DNA from: Bifidobacterium goeldii
GTDB lineage: Bacteria > Actinomycetota > Actinomycetes > Actinomycetales > Bifidobacteriaceae
DNA length: 64,000 bases
Assembly: GCF_003951095.1 (NCBI RefSeq)
Contig: NZ_QXGL01000002.1
Span: 1 to 64,000 of the forward strand
Direction: 5' to 3'
Every line of letters starts with the position of its first letter. Within the stretch, counting starts at the first letter, position 1. The translations under genes were made by a program, and so were the position numbers. The notes under the pieces were generated by a model. That model saw nothing but the letters and a program-made list of their open reading frames with translations. It was not told the DNA's origin and did no database searches. Below are positions 7,354 to 17,100 of the stretch, in pieces.

Positions 7354-9204
7354 CTACTGTTCGATGATGTCTTGGGCGATATCGGCTACGACGGGCACGA
7401 TCATTGGCTTGCGATGCAACTGGCGTGCAATCCAGCCACCGAGCGTACGGCGCATGATCTGCTGCAACTTGTACGTGTCCTTCGTGCCGCTCATCATCGC
7501 ATCCTGCAACTGCTCGACAATCTGATGGCGAACCTTGTTAAATTCGCTCTCATTTTCTGCAACCGCATTCAGGAAGATCTTCGGGCCGGTCACCACTTCA
7601 GCAGCTTCCGTATCAACCACTACGAAGCTAGACACAAAGCCTTCCGTGCCGAGAATACGACGCTTCTCCAGCTCTTCGTCAGTAATCTCACCAACCGAAT
7701 CGCCGTCAACGTACACGTAACCGCACGGCACCGAGCCGACCACCGCAGCCTGGCCGTGGTAGAGATCCACCACGTCGCCGTCTTCTGCGAGCACCACGTT
7801 CTGCGGGTCCACGCCAGTCTTCACCGCGATCAAACCGTTCGCCACCAAGTGACGGTTCTCACCGTGGATTGGCATCGCGCACTTCGGCTTGACGATGTTG
7901 TACATGTACAACAGTTCGCCCTCGTTGCAGTGGCCGGAGACGTGCACAGCCGCGTTATCACGGTTCACCACGCGCGCGCCCAACTGCACGAGCTTGTTGA
8001 TAACCTTGTACACTTCGTGCTCGTTGCCCGGAATCAAGGAGCTCGCGAGAATCACCGTATCGAATTCGTTCACGGTGATATCACGGTGGTTGCCGTCCGC
8101 AATACGACCCAAAGCGGCCATCGGCTCGCCTTGAGAACCAGTGCACATGTAGACGATCTTGTCGTCCTGCACGTCGTGCGCCTGCTTCAAGTCGATAACC
8201 GTGTCTTCCGGCAGGTGCAGGTAGCCCAAGTCAGCAGCAATCGACATGTTGCGCACCATCGAGCGGCCAACGAACACAACCTTGCGACCGTACTTGTGCG
8301 CGGTATCCACCACCTGCTGCACGCGGTGCACGTGCGAGGAGAAGCTCGCGACGATAATCTTGCGGCTCGCCTGCGCAAACGCCTGATCAAGCGCTGGACC
8401 AATCGACGTTTCCGGCTTCACAAAGCCCGGAACTTCAGCGTTCGTGGAATCCATCATCAGCAGGTCCACGCCCTGCTCGCCGATCTTACCGAACTCCACC
8501 AGATCAGTAATCTTATGGTCGAGCGGCAGCTGATCGAGCTTAATATCACCCGTATCAATCAGCGAGCCCGCCGGCGTCTTCACATACACAGCCAGCGCGT
8601 CCGGAATCGAATGCGTAACGGTAATGAACTCAAGGTTGAACGGGCCAACCTTGAGCTTGTCACGGCCCTGCACTTCCACCTTGGTGGGGTTCAGGCGATG
8701 CTCCTTGCACTTCGCGTCCACGAAAGCGAGCGTGAGCTTGGAGCCGATCAGTGGAATGTCCGGGCGCAATTTCAGCAGGTACGGGACGCCGCCGATGTGA
8801 TCTTCGTGACCGTGGGTGAGGATGAGCGCATCGACCTTGTCGAGACGATCCTTGATATAGCTGAAATCAGGCAGGATCAGGTCAACGCCCGGCTGCTCCT
8901 CCTCCGGGAAGAGTACGCCGCAGTCGATGAGCAGCAGGTGACCGTTGTATTCGATCACGTTCATGTTGCGGCCGATTTCACCAAGACCGCCAAGCGGCGT
9001 GATGCGCATCGAACCCTTGCGGTACTTCGGCGGGGCGATCAGGACATCGTCCTGCTGGGGAGCGGTGGCCTGGCCTTTGAAGCTGCCACCGTTATTGTTA
9101 CGGTTGTTGCCACCGTTGCCGCGATTTGCAGAACCGCGGCGGCGCGTTGAGCCGCCCGAACGCGAGCGGCGGGAATTGTTCTTTCTGGTGTTTTCTTGTG
9201 CCAT
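7354..9204 (-). CDS. rnj: Ribonuclease J
   Basis: The 616-residue protein is a metallo-beta-lactamase/beta-CASP nuclease for 5'-3' and endonucleolytic mRNA decay and rRNA maturation. THGHEDHIGG, the zinc-binding HxHxDH motif, lies near residue 140, after the conserved MRITPLGGLGEIGRNM. The beta-CASP and C-terminal domains follow to the end. Residues 1-55 are low-complexity R/G/N/S-rich, as in other actinobacterial RNase J proteins, and may contact RNA. The gene lies downstream of dapA, as is common in actinobacteria. No strong Shine-Dalgarno sequence precedes the ATG. Confidence 0.95.
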   Translation of the reverse strand: MAQENTRKNNSRRSRSGGSTRRRGSANRGNGGNNRNNNGGSFKGQATAPQQDDVLIAPPKYRKGSMRITPLGGLGEIGRNMNVIEYNGHLLLIDCGVLFPEEEQPGVDLILPDFSYIKDRLDKVDALILTHGHEDHIGGVPYLLKLRPDIPLIGSKLTLAFVDAKCKEHRLNPTKVEVQGRDKLKVGPFNLEFITVTHSIPDALAVYVKTPAGSLIDTGDIKLDQLPLDHKITDLVEFGKIGEQGVDLLMMDSTNAEVPGFVKPETSIGPALDQAFAQASRKIIVASFSSHVHRVQQVVDTAHKYGRKVVFVGRSMVRNMSIAADLGYLHLPEDTVIDLKQAHDVQDDKIVYMCTGSQGEPMAALGRIADGNHRDITVNEFDTVILASSLIPGNEHEVYKVINKLVQLGARVVNRDNAAVHVSGHCNEGELLYMYNIVKPKCAMPIHGENRHLVANGLIAVKTGVDPQNVVLAEDGDVVDLYHGQAAVVGSVPCGYVYVDGDSVGEITDEELEKRRILGTEGFVSSFVVVDTEAAEVVTGPKIFLNAVAENESEFNKVRHQIVEQLQDAMMSGTKDTYKLQQIMRRTLGGWIARQLHRKPMIVPVVADIAQDIIEQ

Positions 9205-9261
9205 TCTCTGTTGTGTTTTCTGTTCTTTGCCTTCGCATAGGGGCGCGAAGGCGACGTCTTG

Positions 9262-9289
9262 AGGCGGGCTGGCACACAGCAGCCCGCCT
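9262..9289 (-). terminator. Hairpin between dapA and rnj
   Basis: AGGCGGGCTG and CAGCCCGCCT form a perfect 10-bp GC-rich stem with an 8-nt loop, 22 bp past the dapA stop and 57 bp before rnj. It has no T-tract, so it may act as an RNA processing or stability element within the operon. Confidence 0.4.
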
Positions 9290-9311
9290 AGGCGGTATTG
9301 CAGCAGGCCTA

Positions 9312-10217
9312 TTACAGCAGGCCCGCGGCCTTCATACCCTCTTCCGCCTTGTCAAGCTGTTCAGCATCCGGACCGATGTTCGGCAGACGCATCGTCGTAG
9401 AGCTCAAGTAACCCTTCATCTTGAGCGCGGCCTTGGCCATCACAGCCTGATAGCCATCACCGTTCAGTGCGTGCACCAGCGGAGCCAGCTGGTTCGCGAG
9501 CTTCTGCGCTTCGTGAATATCGCCGCGGTCGAACGCTTCGACCAGCTGACGCATCGGATTGGATGCCACGTGTGCGATCACGGAAATAATACCCACCGCG
9601 CCAATCGACAGGAACGGCAGGAACAGGCCATCATCGCCGGAATACCAGGCGAGACCAGTGCGCTGCTGCTTTTCAACAGCGGCAGCCAGATCGCCGGTAG
9701 CGTCCTTGACGGCCTTGACGTGCTCGAGTTCAGCGAGACGATCGTACGTCTCCACTTTTACTTTGAGTCCCGTGCGGCCCGGCACATCGTAGACGATAAT
9801 CGGCTTTTCAGCCACGGAGTCAACGGCTGCGTAGTGGCCGACGACGCCATCCTGGCTCGGGCGGGAGTAATACGGCATGACGACCAGTACTGCGTCTGCG
9901 CCGGCTTCTTGCGTCTGCTCGACCATGCGCACGGTGTGTGCAGTGTCGTTGGAGCCCGCGCCGGAAATGACCGGAACGCTGACGACTTCTTTGACTGCGC
10001 GGACGAGCTCGACCTTCTCCTCCATGTGAGTAACTGGAGATTCGCCGGTAGTACCGTTGACCACCAGACCATCGGCGCCGTCAGCAACCAACTGCTTGGC
10101 CAGGGACTGTGCCGCCTCGAAATCGACCGAACCATCGGCCTTCATCGGGGTGACCATAGCGGGAAGAATACGCCCAAACGGGGCCGGATTGAGAAGATGC
10201 ATCGAACCGTCACTCAT
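9312..10217 (-). CDS. dapA: 4-hydroxy-tetrahydrodipicolinate synthase
   Basis: The 301-residue enzyme condenses pyruvate with aspartate semialdehyde in lysine and diaminopimelate synthesis. Visible family motifs are GTTGESPV, the YYSRPSQDG loop, the catalytic Tyr in IVYDVPGRTG and the Schiff-base Lys in VKAVKDATGD. Length is normal for the TIM-barrel family. It follows dapB on the same strand but is separated by 177 bp with a terminator, so the two may be independently transcribed. The start has only a weak GGTAGGG upstream; Met6 is an alternative. Confidence 0.96.
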   Translation of the reverse strand: MSDGSMHLLNPAPFGRILPAMVTPMKADGSVDFEAAQSLAKQLVADGADGLVVNGTTGESPVTHMEEKVELVRAVKEVVSVPVISGAGSNDTAHTVRMVEQTQEAGADAVLVVMPYYSRPSQDGVVGHYAAVDSVAEKPIIVYDVPGRTGLKVKVETYDRLAELEHVKAVKDATGDLAAAVEKQQRTGLAWYSGDDGLFLPFLSIGAVGIISVIAHVASNPMRQLVEAFDRGDIHEAQKLANQLAPLVHALNGDGYQAVMAKAALKMKGYLSSTTMRLPNIGPDAEQLDKAEEGMKAAGLL

Positions 10218-10311
10218 ACGCCCTACCGTACTTCTCGGTCGGGACTCACAGCCAGTTCCACCACACGATTTCCACCCCTCGAGACAATGGTCATAATTGC
10301 AGATGGCATAA

Positions 10312-10371
10312 CAGTGAGGGCTTTCTGCTGATCAATAATCTTTGTCAAGATCAGTCAGAAAGCCCTCACTG
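10312..10371 (-). terminator. Terminator between dapB and dapA
   Basis: CAGTGAGGGCTTTCTGCTGATC (10312-10333) pairs with its complement at 10349-10371, a 22-bp stem with one bulged base and a 15-nt loop. It starts 23 bp after the dapB stop. Read on the minus strand no long T-run follows, but stem length and position fit a terminator. Confidence 0.7.
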
Positions 10372-10394
10372 CAATTATTCGCGTTTGCTTAAGT

Positions 10395-11150
10395 TTATAG
10401 GTCGAGGAACTTGTCGAGGCCGACAGTGAGGCCACTGTGACCGCCGGCGGCGAGCTTGCGTACGGCGAGCAGAACGCCCGGCATGAAGCTGATACGGTCG
10501 AAGCTATCAGCGCGAATGGTCAGCTGTTCGCCAGCGTTACCGAACAGCACTTCTTCGTGAGCGTTGAGGCCGCGCAGACGAATCGCGTGCACGTGCACGC
10601 CGTCGATTACCTGACCGCGCGAGCCTCCATCGGTTTCGGTAGCGTCAGGCATGGCACCGAGCCCTGCCGCGCGGCGAGCGTCCGCAATGCCCTGCGCGGT
10701 GTGAATCGCGGTGCCGGAGGGAGCATCGACCTTGGTGGGGTGATGCAGTTCGATAACCTCGGCGGATTCGAAATACGGAGCTGCGACCTTGGCGAAATGA
10801 TCGGCGAGCACTGCGGAAATCGCAAAGTTCGGGGCGATAAATACCTGCTGGTTTTCGCGCGGGGCGTTCTCGAGCGCGGCGGTGACCTGCGCGAGCTTGT
10901 CGGCAGTCCAGCCGGTAGTGCCAACGACTACGTCAACGCCTTGCGCGATCAAGGCGAGCACGTTGTTGAGCGACACGCTTGGCACAGTGAACTCAACGAC
11001 TACGTCAGTGTTGCTCGGGGTGATCGTCGTCAGATCGTCGCCAGCGTCGAGCGTAAGCGCCAGCTGCATGTCTTGCGCGCCCTGCACCGCCTCAACAACA
11101 TGAGAGCCCATGCGCCCCTTAGCGCCAACTACCGAAACCTTCACCGCCAT
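10395..11150 (-). CDS. dapB: 4-hydroxy-tetrahydrodipicolinate reductase
   Basis: The 251-residue enzyme reduces the DapA product with NAD(P)H. The N-terminal Rossmann motif GAKGRMGSHV lies at about 8-17, and the family signature ELHHPTKVDAPSGTA lies in the middle. The start at 11150 is chosen because GGGAGGAG lies 6 bp upstream and the protein then begins MAVKVSVVGAKGRMG, as the family does. The 78 codons open upstream run through a MITE-like repeat and are not coding. It is the first gene of the dapB-dapA-rnj run. Confidence 0.96.
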   Translation of the reverse strand: MAVKVSVVGAKGRMGSHVVEAVQGAQDMQLALTLDAGDDLTTITPSNTDVVVEFTVPSVSLNNVLALIAQGVDVVVGTTGWTADKLAQVTAALENAPRENQQVFIAPNFAISAVLADHFAKVAAPYFESAEVIELHHPTKVDAPSGTAIHTAQGIADARRAAGLGAMPDATETDGGSRGQVIDGVHVHAIRLRGLNAHEEVLFGNAGEQLTIRADSFDRISFMPGVLLAVRKLAAGGHSGLTVGLDKFLDL

Positions 11151-11270
11151 AGTATTCTCCTCCCGCGTACGCGATTGCGCGATGCCGTGACATATTGACC
11201 GTTTACCACTATAAAGGCAGGGTGGCGAATCGTTCGCAGTCGAGTCCATGAGCGTGCGGAATCGAAAGCG

Positions 11271-11539
11271 GAATCGCTTCGCGATGCTGTACTGTTGGCG
11301 GCACTTGCGTGCCGCCTGACGCTCCCCCAGTCCGCCTTCGGCGGCCAGCCCCCTCAGCCGAGGGGGCCAAGGCTCCGCCAGCATTATTGGCTTTGCTGTG
11401 AATTACTGTGCCCCTTATCAAGGGTGCGGCTAGCCTCGGCCCCCTCGGCTGAGGGGGCTCCCGGCGCAGCCGGGTGGGGGAGCGTCGCGGCGCAATCAAG
11501 CGCCGCCAAACAACACAGCATCGCGCGATAGCGCGATTC
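11271..11539. mobile_element. MITE-like element with terminal inverted repeats, copy 2
   Basis: The left end is GAATCGCTTCGCGATGCTGT followed by the GGCGGCACTTGC and GCTCCCCCAGTC blocks. The right end is the inverted set, ending ATCGCGCGATAGCGCGATTC. The centre has CCCCCTCAGCCGAGGGGG and CCCCCTCGGCTGAGGGGG palindromes. The element fills most of the 395-bp gap between dapB and the MFS gene. It matches 85-352 in layout and length (269 versus 268 bp). Confidence 0.65.
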
Positions 11540-11545
11540 CGAACA

Positions 11546-13102
11546 CTAGCGGCGGCGAGCTAGGGCCCAGCCTAGGAGGGCTAGGGGGACGGAGCAGCCG
11601 ACGGCGATCCATGGGATCATCATGCTCACGTGCGGGCCGGCCGCGTCGAGCACTGCGCCAGCAAACGTGGAGCCGAACGATGTACCGACCGAGCCAGCAG
11701 TCGTCAGCCACGACAGGCCTTCAGTCAGTGAGCGTTCGGGCACGATGCCTTTCACAATCAGGTTGCCGGTAGCAAACAGGGGCGAAACGCATAGGCCCGT
11801 CAACACTTCAAGAATGCCGAGGACAATGAAATTGTCCATTACGAGGCGGAAACCCACGAATCCGATCGTGAGCAGCACGAGGAACACGACCATGTGCCGC
11901 CAATGCGACCCTTTCATTGCTCGCGAACCGAAAATCACCGCGCCCACGCACGAGCCGACCGCGAACATGGCGAGCTGCAAGCCGAGCCATTGTTCAACTC
12001 CGGCTGCTTTCATTGTGGCTGTGGTTGACACGTCAAAAGCGGTGAAGCTCATGTTAAACACGAGGAACACGACCAGAATCGGAATAATGCCCGGGTACCG
12101 CAACGCGCTTTTCGGCTTATCTCCAGAGCGGCGCAACCGGTGGATAGTCAGACGGTCAATATTCCGGCGGGGAGATGGAGCACTCGACACAGCATTCGCA
12201 ACGTTTGCAGCATTCGCAACGTTTGCAGCAGCGCGCGCAGTAGCATCCGCGCTGTCTGCACTGTCCGCATGCATCACCGGCATGCCCGACGTGGCAGCAA
12301 CGCTTTCAAGCGCACCTTCAACCTCGCCGTTGCGCATTGCTTCGCGTACATCCTCATCATCACGAGCCGCTGCTTCAACCGTCACCATTTCGCTGACAAC
12401 GGCTGGCTGGCTACTTTTCAACGAGAAGAACACTGCGCCGCCAATGCCGCACGCGAGTGTTGGTACAAACAGCTGTGACACCGGATGCACCGAGGTGGCG
12501 AGGAAGGCGGCGAGAATCGGGCCGACGATGAATACGATTTCGTCGATTGCGGATTCAAGCGCGTACGCAGTATTGAGCAATGCAGGATTGTCGCAGCCGC
12601 GCAACGCGTACGCCCAACGGGTTCGCACGAGCGCACCGAAAGAAAACTGCGTAAAGCCCATGATGATTGCCAGCGCGAACAGCATGGGAATCGGTACGCG
12701 ATTCAATGCGGCGAACGCGAAGGCAAGCATGGCAATCACTTGCACGCTCAGTGCAATCGTGCCAACGCGGCGTTGGCCAAACCGGTCGAACAGGCGCGCG
12801 TAGAACGGTGTGACAGCGGCGACTGCGAGAATGTACGCGGCGCTCATGGAACCGGCGACGGTCCAATTGTCATACAAGTGATTGAGCGCAAGCACAATGC
12901 CAAGGCTCATCATAGATATTGGCAGACGTGCTACCGCTCCGGATACGCAGAATGCTTTGGCACCGGGAATGCGGAATAGACGCGCGTAGGGTGAGCCAGT
13001 TGCCGCAGGAGCTGCGATAACGTTCGCAGTAGCTCCAACGTTGTCAGCCACAGCGTTGTCAGGCGCAGCGGATTCAAGCACAGAGGATTCGATGTTGCTC
13101 AT
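11546..13102 (-). CDS. MFS permease with a large hydrophilic central loop
   Basis: The 518-residue protein has 12 predicted hydrophobic segments in two halves. GMTQF- and RFGQRRVG-type loops mark the major facilitator superfamily; RFGQRRVG is the motif A region after helix 2. Residues 1-35 are hydrophilic. The central loop (about 235-330) is unusually long and Ala/Asn/Asp-rich, and contains an 18-bp in-frame tandem repeat (12192-12227) encoding ANVANAANV-like sequence. The substrate is unknown; an efflux role is plausible. Its start overlaps the stop of the GNAT gene by 4 bp (ATGA), so the two are co-translated, GNAT first. Confidence 0.85.
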   Translation of the reverse strand: MSNIESSVLESAAPDNAVADNVGATANVIAAPAATGSPYARLFRIPGAKAFCVSGAVARLPISMMSLGIVLALNHLYDNWTVAGSMSAAYILAVAAVTPFYARLFDRFGQRRVGTIALSVQVIAMLAFAFAALNRVPIPMLFALAIIMGFTQFSFGALVRTRWAYALRGCDNPALLNTAYALESAIDEIVFIVGPILAAFLATSVHPVSQLFVPTLACGIGGAVFFSLKSSQPAVVSEMVTVEAAARDDEDVREAMRNGEVEGALESVAATSGMPVMHADSADSADATARAAANVANAANVANAVSSAPSPRRNIDRLTIHRLRRSGDKPKSALRYPGIIPILVVFLVFNMSFTAFDVSTTATMKAAGVEQWLGLQLAMFAVGSCVGAVIFGSRAMKGSHWRHMVVFLVLLTIGFVGFRLVMDNFIVLGILEVLTGLCVSPLFATGNLIVKGIVPERSLTEGLSWLTTAGSVGTSFGSTFAGAVLDAAGPHVSMMIPWIAVGCSVPLALLGWALARRR

Positions 13103-13974
13103 CGCACATCCTCCTGAGCATCAGCAGTGTCGGCAGGCGATTGATCACCGCCCATCACGCCAGTGGCATCTGTGCTAGCAGTTGCACTGGTTGCGCTCAT
13201 AGATTCATTACTAGTTACGTTCTCACTGGGCTGTTTGAGCTGGTTGGGCTGGTTACCGCGCGGGTTGCCGGCGTAGATGAAAACGTCATCCATCGTGCCG
13301 TTGTCTTCCGGGTGGTCAGCTGCAAGGCGCGTAGCTTCGCAGTCCAGCCCTTTGTGATCATAGAAGCTCACATCACAGCTTGAATCCGTGTGCAGGAAGT
13401 ACCTCGGCACGCCGCAGTCAACAAAATAGCGCATTTGACGGCGCCACAATGTGCCGCCAACGCCATGCCCACGTGCAGCGGCTGCAACCAGAAATAACTC
13501 AATTTCTGCGGGAGCGGAAGTATTGATATCGATGTCACGTTCCAACTCTCGTTCAATCTCATGCCAACGGAGCGTCTCTTCAAGAGCCTGCGCACCTACT
13601 GGGTCTTGGCGCAGTTCGCTATCAACATCGGCGAGCGCTTGCGCAGCCTGCGGGAATAGTACCGGTTGGCCAGCAGCGCGCGAGAGGGTAACGCCCATAA
13701 ATTGGCCGTCTCGTTCCGCAATATCACCGCGCGTAGTTGGCGCAAGGTAGTGCAATACAAAATGCCGTGAAAGCGGCATAGACATTGGTGTGCCGGCGGC
13801 GGAGCTGCAATAGCCCCAGGTGCGGTCGAATTCTTCGACGATGGCATCCAAGTCTTGCCATGTCATTGGTCGGTAGATAACAGGCTGGCTTGCGGCCGTG
13901 TTGTGGTGACGATCGTTGTCATTGGTGGTGCCGGGTGTGGCGGCATTGCAATTGGTTGCGTTCATCGCAGCCAT
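13099..13974 (-). CDS. GNAT-family N-acetyltransferase
   Basis: The 291-residue protein has a GNAT core from about residue 34 (VIYRPMTWQDLDAI) to 235. The acetyl-CoA-binding motif A appears as ELFLVAAAARGHGVGGTLWR, the R/Q-x-x-G-x-G/A signature, followed by a C-terminal HTDSSCDVSFYDHKGLDC segment. The N-terminal 30 and last 50 residues are low-complexity N/T/S-rich tails. AAGGAG lies 8 bp upstream of the ATG. The 4-bp overlap with the downstream MFS gene suggests a joint function, such as modifying and exporting a compound. That link is inference. Confidence 0.85.
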   Translation of the reverse strand: MAAMNATNCNAATPGTTNDNDRHHNTAASQPVIYRPMTWQDLDAIVEEFDRTWGYCSSAAGTPMSMPLSRHFVLHYLAPTTRGDIAERDGQFMGVTLSRAAGQPVLFPQAAQALADVDSELRQDPVGAQALEETLRWHEIERELERDIDINTSAPAEIELFLVAAAARGHGVGGTLWRRQMRYFVDCGVPRYFLHTDSSCDVSFYDHKGLDCEATRLAADHPEDNGTMDDVFIYAGNPRGNQPNQLKQPSENVTSNESMSATSATASTDATGVMGGDQSPADTADAQEDVR

Positions 13975-14115
13975 GATGTGTTCTCCTTAACTGGTGTTGC
14001 GTCCTGCACGTGTGCCCGCCCACACATGCTTCCAAGGGTCGCGGCTCCCATCCGGCACGACTCCTGCGGCGCGTTTTCCTCCCGCAGGCAGCGTCATGGT
14101 CCCTATGCCATGATG

Positions 14116-17100
14116 TCAGTCGTTGTCGGATTGTTCCGGGATACCGGAGCTCAACTCGGCAAGGATCTCTTGTTCGGTTTTTGCGCTGGCGTGAAGCTCG
14201 CGCGCGCCCTCTTCGGGCTCACTCAGATAGTAGAGGGTGGCGTCGATACTGTCCAGCGGCACGTGTTCGATCGTGGCTAACAGCAACCGGTACCAGTCGA
14301 GTTGCACGAGTTTGCGTTCAATATCTTGTGGCTTGTGTGGCCGGCGGCCGGTTTTCCAATCGACGATGGTGTAACGCTTCGTGGTATCGGCGGGGTTGAT
14401 GCCACCGTGGAAGACTGCGTCAAGTTTGCCGTTGACGATGGTGTTATTGAGGCCGGGTATGACGGCAACGATTTGCCGTTCGGCCCATGCTGGGCGACGA
14501 TTGGCCCATGTGGATTGCGCGAGTCGGCGCTGCCATGTGATGAGTTGGCGTTCTTTGGCCGGCTGACTGTTCTTGGCCGATGAATCTTCGCTTGAGGGGC
14601 TCTCCCCCAGCTGTTGTTCTAGCTGGTTGACGATACGCTTTTCGCGAGTGGTGAGATCTGCGAGCATGGCAGCGCGTGACTGGCTAGCGTCTGTGGCGAT
14701 TGCAGTTGTGCCGGTTTCACTATCGGTAGCTGTTCCGTCACTTGCCGGAATTGGATCGCCGTAGGCATTAATGAACTGTTCTGCCCAAGCATGGAATATC
14801 GTGCCTGCCTCGGCTGCAGGAGAGGCAACGCGTGGAATTGGGCGGATGATACCCCGCCAGTATTCGCGCGCTTCGCTGGTGGTCATGTGACCGGCGCGCG
14901 CTTGCATGGCGGTCACGTTTTGCCGACCGCGTGCGAGTAGTATGCCTGCTTTGTTGTGGACGATCTCATCGAGCGAAGCGTCATCGTCGAACGACCACGG
15001 CATAAGATCTGGGTCGGCGACGAGCATAGCCGCCCGCGCGAGGAGTGAATGATGTGCGGAGTCTGCGCTGCTATCGTTCGCACTGTCACTCTTCGTTAGG
15101 CTGCCATCCACGCTGCCGTTATCCACGCTGTCACCATCCGCCGCAGCAAACTCGCCGGATGCAACAGCATTGGCTAGTGCTGCTGGCATGAGTTGAGCGC
15201 GTACCGTATCAGAGAGTTCTGCTGGCCACGTAAGGTCAACGTGTTCATCGCGTACCTCGATTGGCGAGCGCCATGCTGCTTCAACCACCGCCTGTTCATA
15301 TTGGGCGGCATGCTCGCCAACAAAGAATCCGCTTGGGCGAGCAGCGCCAACGGCATCGAGCGATGTGGGTGCAGCTGGTGTCTGTGCAATCGTTGCCGCT
15401 GCCGCAATCGTTTCCACCGAAGCCGTCTCTGACTCGGTGTGCTGTGTGAGGGCTGCAGTGACTTTGTCATCGTGATGGCACAGGGAATCGTTAACTTCAT
15501 TCCAGAACACGGAGGGGCTGGCTGCGCGCGGTTGGCGGCCAGCGCGTGATAGTAGCTCACTCGGATCGCGGTCTGTAGTCGAATAGCTACTGTAGGTGAG
15601 TAGCGCATCATGCTTGGCGCGTGTAAGCGCCACATAGGCGAGTCGACGTTCATCAGCAAGCAGCCGCGTACCATACTCTTCTTCTTGCGTGAGGTACCAG
15701 CTGTCTGGGTCGACCGCATCCATGTCATCGCCGATGTCTTTGCCGCGCATGTCGGCGTAAATCTCATCGTCAATCACTTCAACATCATCAAGCATGGCTA
15801 ATGCTTGCTCGGGGCTTGCACCTGGCTGCGCGTCATGCGGGAAGCGCGGCAGAATACCAGCATCTACGCGCACTGGCGCTGGCACGGCGGCCGCATCGTC
15901 TAACCATGTGGAAACGGTCGCATGATATTCGGGCGCAGTCCACCGTCCTTGTTCCATACCGCCAAGGTGACGCTCGTCGCTTTCAATATGCAAGCCGCCC
16001 TGATTAGTGGGGAATGTGCCTGCAGCCATGCCGACTACAGCAACTGCATCCCATTCAAGGCCTTTGGATTGGTGAATGGTCATGAGCACTACATCGGCTG
16101 GCGTATCTGGTACGGCGGCAGTTTCTTCCTCGACTTGTTTGAGTGAGTCCACCCACGCAACAAATCCGCGCAGGGTTGGATTTGACCCTTCGAGAATTTC
16201 CTGCGTGTACGTGTCTACTAGCGCGATGATGGCGTCTGTTGCCGAGCGTGCTTGCGTGGAATGTATTGGCTGATTTGGGTGTGCGATGGCTTGCGCCACG
16301 ATCGCGTCGATATCAAGACCGAGTGCTGTAACCGCTTCGGTAACGGTTTCAGTGAGTGGATGGTTTGCTACGCGTTGCACACGGCGTATGGCTTCGCCAG
16401 CGCGAACGATTGCATGCGCTGCTGTAGATGAAAAACTGCCGTCGCGCGTAATGAGTTCGCGTAAATCTTTGCGCGCGAGCAGATCGGCGAGGAATACGGC
16501 GTGCGGGACTTTGTCGCGATATTCTTTGACGATTGCGCGAATACGTTCGTCAGCGAGCGGCGAACGGTGAGCAGTATCAGCTGCAGACGTGCTAACGGTT
16601 GCAGCTGATGCACTGCCCTCCCCCGCTGCTGGCAAGCCACTTGTTTCTTCGCTTTCTGCGGGTACTAATCCTGCTTCAATGAGTGCTCGATACCGGTATT
16701 GCGTATCCAAATCGTCAGCCATGCGAGCTAGCGCAGTTAACTCATCGGCATGCAGGTCAAATCGTGGAGTGGCGAGCAATCGCATAAGCGCAGCACTATC
16801 TGCACGATCAGATGCAGCATGTAGGAGTGCGAACACGTCTTTGACGTCAGGCCGGTCAAGAAGCGCGGAATAGCCGACCACGCACGTGGTGAGCCCACAT
16901 GCTTCAAGCCCTTGCGCGAAATCAGCCATGCGGGTTTTACTGCGCAGTAGTACGGCAACGTGCGGGCCGCTGCTAGCGTTATCAGCCTGGCTGTTGTTGC
17001 TGCCATACATGGCGATTGCTTGTTTGGCGAATCGCGCTACCGCGTCGATTTCTTGCCCGAACGTTGCGAATCCCAATACGCCAAGCGTGCCCTCGTCAGC

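Noticed and set aside
11151-11384. Extended dapB N-terminus
   Set aside because: The extension runs into a MITE-like element; the start at 11150 has GGGAGGAG and the conserved MAVKVSVVGAKG.
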